A stretch of DNA of 64,000 nt from Streptosporangium amethystogenes (GTDB lineage: Bacteria; Actinomycetota; Actinomycetes; Streptosporangiales; Streptosporangiaceae): positions 124,001-188,000 of the forward strand of contig NZ_JOEQ01000007.1 in NCBI RefSeq assembly GCF_000721075.1, given 5' to 3'. The translations under genes were made by a program, and so were the position numbers. Of the stretch, positions 59,818 to 64,000 are shown in pieces. The notes under the pieces were generated by a model, which was given only the letters and a program-made list of their open reading frames with translations, did no database searches and was not told where the DNA came from. Positions within the stretch are counted from its first letter, which is position 1. Every line of letters starts with the position of its first letter.

Positions 59818-60147
59818 ATGGCAGAGAAAACCCGAACACCCATCGGAAAGATCGTCGGCGGCAGCCTCATCGGCACCACGATCGAGTGGTACGACTTCTT
59901 CCTTTACGGTTCCGCCGCCGCCCTGGTCTTCCCGAAGCTCTTCTTCCCCGGGTCGGAGCCGCTGACCGGCACCCTGCGCGGCCTGGCCCCGCTGAGCGCC
60001 TACGGGTCGTCGCTGCCGGCCATGCTGTACGTGGTCGGCGCCGCCGTACTCACCCTGATCACCGTGTACGTCTCACGTGAGACCCGGGGACGTGACCTCG
60101 TCACCCTCGGCACCCGCGACGAGGCCCCGACCACCCACCGAGCATGA
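59818..60147 (+). pseudogene. MHS-family MFS transporter remnant with internal deletion
   Basis: The open frame is only 109 codons. It starts with the N-terminal MHS signature [20 protein letters not shown] and runs to LTGTLRGLA. It then jumps to a C-terminal MHS-like helix [20 protein letters not shown] and [10 protein letters not shown] normal member has about 430 aa and twelve helices, so about 320 internal codons are missing, in frame. It is unlikely to transport anything. GTG 59809 is an alternative start. It overlaps the upstream ATG of the hydrolase by 4 bp. Confidence 0.85.
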
Positions 60148-60161
60148 TGGAGAGGCATCCG

Positions 60162-61184
60162 ATGCGCATCGAGAACCGGCGGGTACCCACCGCCCGCATC
60201 ACCCAGAACGTACTGTCCGCCGCCGATGGGACGGCGGGTGGCGAGACGGTGCTGTTCGTGCACGGGAACGTGTCGAGTTCCGCCTTCTGGCGGGACACGC
60301 TGCTCGCCCTGGCGGAGGCGGGCCACCGGCCGCTCGCCGTCGACCTGCGTGGCTTCGGCGACACCGAGCCGGCCCCGGTCGACGCCACCCGTGGCCTGCG
60401 GGACTACTCAGACGACGTGCTCGCCCTCGTCGACGCCCTCGGGCTGGACGACGTGCACCTGGTCGGCTGGAGCATGGGCGGCGGGGTGGTGATGCAGGCG
60501 CTGCGGGACCGGCCGGCCGGCGTGCGGAGCGTGACGCTGGTCAACCCGGTCTCCCCGTACGGCTTCGGCGGCACGCACGGCCCCGACGGGGTGCTGAACC
60601 ACCCCGACGGCACGGGCGCCGGCGGCGGGTCGGCGAACCCGGACTTCGTGAGGCTGCTCGCGGCGGGGGACACCTCCGACGACTCCCCGGCATCACCGAG
60701 GAACGTGATGCGGACCACGTACGTGAAGCCCGGCACCGTGATCAAGGACGAAGACGCCCTGGTCGCGTCGATGCTCTCCACGCGGGTCGGCGATGACCAC
60801 TACCCGGGCGACGTGGTGGCGTCGGAGGAGTGGCCGGGGGTGCGTCCCGGCACGCGGGGCGTGCTCAACTCCTTCTCACCGCCGAACTTCCGGCTCGACG
60901 ACCTGCACACGATCGACCCGAAGCCGCCGATCCTGTGGATCAGGGGCGAGGCCGACGTGATCGTCTCCGACACCTCGCTGTTCGACCTGGCCCACCTGGG
61001 CGCGCTGGGGGTCGTCCCAGGCTCCCCCGGCACCCCGGCGCAGCCGATGATCGCCCAGACCCGCGCCGCCCTGGAACGGTACGGCCCGTACACCGAGATC
61101 GTCCTGGACTCCGGTCACAGCCCGCACATCGAGCGCCCGGAGGAGTTCCGCACCGCCTTGAACGACCACCTGAAGCGGAGCTGA
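60162..61184 (+). CDS. Alpha/beta hydrolase
   Basis: The 340-residue protein has the catalytic Ser in VGWSMGGGV and His in LDSGHSPHI, with the oxyanion region LFVHGNVSSSAFW. ATG 60162 follows GGAGAGG and is preferred to in-frame ATGs at 60144 and 60147. An insert with GGTHGPDG-type loops (about 135-200) is present in a subset of hydrolases. Substrate unknown; proximity to 3-hydroxybutyrate and carboxylate genes suggests ester metabolism (inference). Confidence 0.9.
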   Translation: MRIENRRVPTARITQNVLSAADGTAGGETVLFVHGNVSSSAFWRDTLLALAEAGHRPLAVDLRGFGDTEPAPVDATRGLRDYSDDVLALVDALGLDDVHLVGWSMGGGVVMQALRDRPAGVRSVTLVNPVSPYGFGGTHGPDGVLNHPDGTGAGGGSANPDFVRLLAAGDTSDDSPASPRNVMRTTYVKPGTVIKDEDALVASMLSTRVGDDHYPGDVVASEEWPGVRPGTRGVLNSFSPPNFRLDDLHTIDPKPPILWIRGEADVIVSDTSLFDLAHLGALGVVPGSPGTPAQPMIAQTRAALERYGPYTEIVLDSGHSPHIERPEEFRTALNDHLKRS

Positions 61185-61186
61185 TC

Positions 61187-61526
61187 GTGTCCATGGCAAC
61201 ACCATCGCGTCGCGGCTGGGCCGGAGGGCTCGGCTGCCGCCGTCTTCGCCGCTCTCCTGGCGGGCGGCCCCGCGGCGAGCGCGGGGACTGCTCCCGCGCA
61301 CTGCGCCCGGCTGGACCGGGTTCTGGTGCCGGGGGCCGAGCACCAGGTGGTGGACAGCCTCTACGCCGCCTACCCCGACAGGCTTCGCCCGCTGCTGCCG
61401 TGCTTCCGCAGCGCGTTCGAGGCCATGGAGGACTGGGTGGAGCGCGGGCAGAACCCGCCGCCGAGCGCGACCCTGCCGAGGCCCTCCGGCGGTGACCTGC
61501 CCAACGAGTGCCGTCTCGGCACCTGA
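61187..61526 (+). pseudogene. Secreted Cys-containing protein gene with frameshift in signal peptide
   Basis: GTG 61187 or ATG 61193 opens MATPSRRGWAGG and then leaves frame. Shifting by one base near 61223-61228 (GGAGGG) continues SAAAVFAALLAGGPAASA, a good signal peptide, then a mature part with HCARLDRVLVPGAEHQVVD, LLPCFRSAF and NECRLGT ending at the TGA at 61526. One extra G would explain this. No start codon precedes the mature frame. The family is not recognised. Sequencing error remains possible. Confidence 0.65.
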
Positions 61527-61553
61527 CATGGCCGTGCGGTACGGGTGACCGGC

Positions 61554-63530
61554 TCAGCTGAGCATGTAGCGGCGCTGCACGGTCTTGGTGACCCGGACCG
61601 CGTTCCTGACCCCCGGTATCCGCAGCGCGAGGCGTTTCAGCAGTGGGTACCAGGGCTCGGGAGGCCGGGCCGCGGCGGACTTGAGGATCTCCACCCGCCC
61701 ACCGCGGTTCATCTCCATCTTGAAGCGGAGCCCGGTCTCCTTGCCGTCCACCCGCAGGAAGGGCGCCCAGACGCCCGGCGCGAGGAAGCCTTCCCGGTAC
61801 GCCAGCCGGGTCGGGATCTTGGCGATCAGCCGCCCGGCGAGCTGCCCGGGGACGCCCGGCTCGACCAGGGCGGGCGCGGCGACCTCGCGTTCCCTGCCGG
61901 TGGTCTGGCGGAGCACCAGCTCCACGGGCGGCCCCCCGCTCGGCGGCACGTACGGCACGGGCACGACCACGAAGACGTGCTTGCGCTGCCTGATGACCGT
62001 CGTACCCGGCGAGACCAGGACGATCGACTCGGAGAACGAGCGGGGCTCCACGCAGATCCCCAGCTCTCCCCGGTCCGACCACCAGGGGACGACCAGCCGC
62101 TTGGAGTAGTCGGCGACCACCCCGGTGCAGTTCAGCGGGGATCCGGTCACCCGGGTACGGGCCTGCTGAGCCCCCCCGTACATGCGCACGTGGATCTCCC
62201 AGAGCCCCGGCGGCAGCGGACCGTCCACGGCCGCCGAGTCGACGTCCAGCCGGGCTGTGCCGGTGACCTGGAGCCTGACCCCGTTGCGGTGACGGCAGCG
62301 GATCATCGAGCACTCCACCGGCAGGAAGTAGACGACCCCGGTCTCCTCGTGCCTGATGTAGACCTCGAACCGTGCCCTGGCCGCGGCCTGGCTGACGTCG
62401 GCCATCTCGGGGGGGAGGCGGAGCCCGTCCAGGGGCACCGGAGGCTCCCAGAGCAGGCCGTCCTCTCCGTAGGGGATGAAGCGCATCGGGGTGCCGTCGG
62501 ACTGCATGATCTCCACGGTCAGCCCCATGGTGAGCACACCGTCGTCCCAGACGACGTCCGTCAGGTCGGCCTGGAGGTGGATGCCCTGGCTGGCTCCGGC
62601 CAGCATGACGAGCTGGTCGAGCCTGCCCGCCCGCAGCAGCGCGGCGCGGGCCCGCAACTGCACCGGTAGCAGCAGGTCGAGGCGCGGCGGAAAGCGCTGG
62701 ACCACCAGCTCGCGCAGGGTCGTGAAGGTGGCCGCCCTGCCCAGGGAGGAGGTGGCGAACGTGCCTCCGCCGAGCCGTCGCAGCACCGCGGTGCGGAACC
62801 ACTGGGCGTACATCCGGTCGCGCCTGGGGCCCTCGGGGACCTCGTCGTCGATGATGTCGAGCAGCTCGCGCAGCTCGGCGGCCCAGACGTACGGGTCCTG
62901 GAGCGGCTCGGGCCGCTCGGCGACGTGACAGCAGACCTGGTCGGCCATGACCACGATGATCTTGGCCCGCAGGTAGGCGCGGACGACGAAGGCCTGCTCG
63001 GCCAGGCGCCCGCCGGGGTCGGAGAAGTTCAGCGCCTCGTCGTCGAGAAAGGCCCTGCGGAAGAGCTTGTGCGGGGTGAGCAGCGTGAGCAACCGGTCCT
63101 TGACCACGTCGGCACGCTCACGGTTGACGTCGAAGACCGGGGAGGGCGGTTTCCGGTCGTCGACCAGCCGCCCGATGAGGATGTCGGCCTCGGTCTCCAC
63201 GGCACGCCAGTACATCAGCTCCAGGGCCGTCCGTTCCAGACGGTCGGTCTGGCCGAGCATGTAGACGTACTCGCCTCTGGCCACCATGAGGGCGACGTTG
63301 CGGCCGCGCATCGGCGATCCGGTCCGCTCAAGGTGGAGCACCTTGACGTTCGACCGCACCGCGGCCACGGCGTCGAGGCGCTGCTGGATCCCGTCATCGG
63401 AGCCGTCGTCGGCGAAGATCACCTCGTAGTCGTCGGAGGCCATCGACTGTTCCAGCACCGACCGGATACAGGCGTCGGCGCCATCACCGGGGTTGTGCAC
63501 CGGCACTACCACGCTGACCTTCACATCCAT
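61554..63530 (-). CDS. Family 2 glycosyltransferase, TarS/TagF-like wall-polymer type
   Basis: A 658-residue protein. The first 230 residues are GT-A with VSVVVPVHNPG, FADDGSDDG and the metal-site region YVYMLGQTDRLE, where the Asp-X-Asp is reduced to GQTD. The C-terminal 420 residues are all-beta modules resembling those of teichoic-acid glycosyltransferases. It should add sugars to a surface polymer at the cytoplasmic face. It starts at ATG 63530 with a convergent neighbour downstream. Acceptor unknown. Confidence 0.88.
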   Translation of the reverse strand: MDVKVSVVVPVHNPGDGADACIRSVLEQSMASDDYEVIFADDGSDDGIQQRLDAVAAVRSNVKVLHLERTGSPMRGRNVALMVARGEYVYMLGQTDRLERTALELMYWRAVETEADILIGRLVDDRKPPSPVFDVNRERADVVKDRLLTLLTPHKLFRRAFLDDEALNFSDPGGRLAEQAFVVRAYLRAKIIVVMADQVCCHVAERPEPLQDPYVWAAELRELLDIIDDEVPEGPRRDRMYAQWFRTAVLRRLGGGTFATSSLGRAATFTTLRELVVQRFPPRLDLLLPVQLRARAALLRAGRLDQLVMLAGASQGIHLQADLTDVVWDDGVLTMGLTVEIMQSDGTPMRFIPYGEDGLLWEPPVPLDGLRLPPEMADVSQAAARARFEVYIRHEETGVVYFLPVECSMIRCRHRNGVRLQVTGTARLDVDSAAVDGPLPPGLWEIHVRMYGGAQQARTRVTGSPLNCTGVVADYSKRLVVPWWSDRGELGICVEPRSFSESIVLVSPGTTVIRQRKHVFVVVPVPYVPPSGGPPVELVLRQTTGREREVAAPALVEPGVPGQLAGRLIAKIPTRLAYREGFLAPGVWAPFLRVDGKETGLRFKMEMNRGGRVEILKSAAARPPEPWYPLLKRLALRIPGVRNAVRVTKTVQRRYMLS

Positions 63531-63590
63531 GCGGCCAAGGGTGCGATGCCCGGGGCCGGGAGGCGGTCAGACTTGCCGAGTCCTGGTCTC

Positions 63591-64000
63591 TCAGTACCAG
63601 CCTTTGGCCTGGGAATGGGCCCAGGCCCCGCAGGGCGTGCCGTAGCGGCCCTTGATGTAGCTGAGCCCCCACTCGATCTGGGTGGCCGGGTTGGTCTGCC
63701 AGTCGCTTCCCGAGCTGGCCATCTTGTGGCCGGGGAGGGACTGGGGGATGCCGTAGGCGCCGCTGGAGGTGTTCATGGCGCGCTCGTTCCAGCCGCTCTC
63801 CTTCATCCAGAGCTTCTCCAGGCAGCCCCACTGGTCGGCCCAGCCCCGGGACTCCAGCATCTGCTTGCCCAGCGCCCTGTTGCCGGTCGGGTTGGCGGTG
63901 CCCGGGGGGAGCCGCTGCGGGTTGAACCCGCCACCGCCCGGCGCCTCGTCAACGATCTTGACCGGGCTGAGCACCTCACGGTTGTCCCGCTCGGCGGCGA
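63591..64000 (-). CDS. Secreted lytic transglycosylase-like protein, C-terminal part (runs past window end)
   Basis: The frame is open to the window edge, so the start is missing; about 136 residues are visible. They include GCLEKLWMKESGWNERAMN with the catalytic Glu, SSGAYGIPQSLPGHKM and WGLSYIKGRYGTPCGAWAH, the short transglycosylase domain of actinobacterial resuscitation and phage-like wall hydrolases. A Gln/Pro/Gly-rich stretch precedes it. A role in wall turnover is expected. Confidence 0.9.
   Translation of the reverse strand, partial: AAERDNREVLSPVKIVDEAPGGGGFNPQRLPPGTANPTGNRALGKQMLESRGWADQWGCLEKLWMKESGWNERAMNTSSGAYGIPQSLPGHKMASSGSDWQTNPATQIEWGLSYIKGRYGTPCGAWAHSQAKGWY

Overview
The window is high-GC DNA with GTG/TTG starts, AGGAG-type ribosome binding sites and many leaderless-looking genes. 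Its content is typical of a filamentous actinomycete: two actinobacterial succinate dehydrogenase types, CHASE3/PP2C signalling genes, Ser/Thr kinases, DUF1707, DUF4245, PucR and WXG100 proteins, and a mycobacterial-type lipid-droplet protein gene next to ispH and xseA. A Streptosporangiales relative (Streptosporangium/Nonomuraea-like) is my best guess, but that is inference. No rRNA, tRNA, CRISPR array, IS element or phage gene was found.

Layout. 1-6.1 kb: end of a D-amino-acid oxidase, an L,D-transpeptidase, a heterodimeric ABC exporter with complementary broken ATP sites, and divergently a small HTH gene with a Clp-N protein. 6.1-18 kb: a respiratory island. A minus-strand type B succinate dehydrogenase (sdhC-A-B) diverges from a LysR gene. 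Then come a three-gene signalling module (receiver-PP2C, CHASE3 histidine kinase, Rcp-like receiver) and a second, type F-like succinate dehydrogenase (sdhC-A-B) behind two CRP-like palindromes. 18-33.1 kb, minus strand: a seven-gene type IV secretion-like channel operon in the ICEBs1/Tn916/pCW3 order (VirB8, small membrane protein, TcpE fused to a MinD-like ATPase, VirB4, VirB6, second VirB8-like protein, transglycosylase-NlpC hydrolase). It has no relaxase or coupling protein here. A Nudix gene and two Pro/Gly-rich surface proteins follow it.

33.1-49.3 kb: a housekeeping block (ychF, rmuC, DUF6542, ispH, lipid-droplet protein, xseA, GNAT, xseB, DUF4245, TetR, glpX, DUF1707), a broken YbaB-WXG100 locus, an MFS exporter, a MocR regulator divergent from an EamA exporter, and a small membrane protein. 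49.5-57.3 kb: class I and class II fumarases on either side of two Ser/Thr kinases, then a tautomerase-fold protein and a short-chain dehydrogenase. 57.3-64 kb: a repeat that runs into the 5' end of a PucR regulator, an internally deleted MHS transporter, an alpha/beta hydrolase, a frameshifted secreted protein, a large glycosyltransferase, and the end of a secreted transglycosylase.

The genes are mostly core metabolism (TCA cycle, gluconeogenesis, isoprenoids, DNA repair) with envelope and signalling functions. The region that best fits an undescribed system is the channel operon at 22.5-33.1 kb, with the Gly/Pro surface proteins downstream as possible partners.
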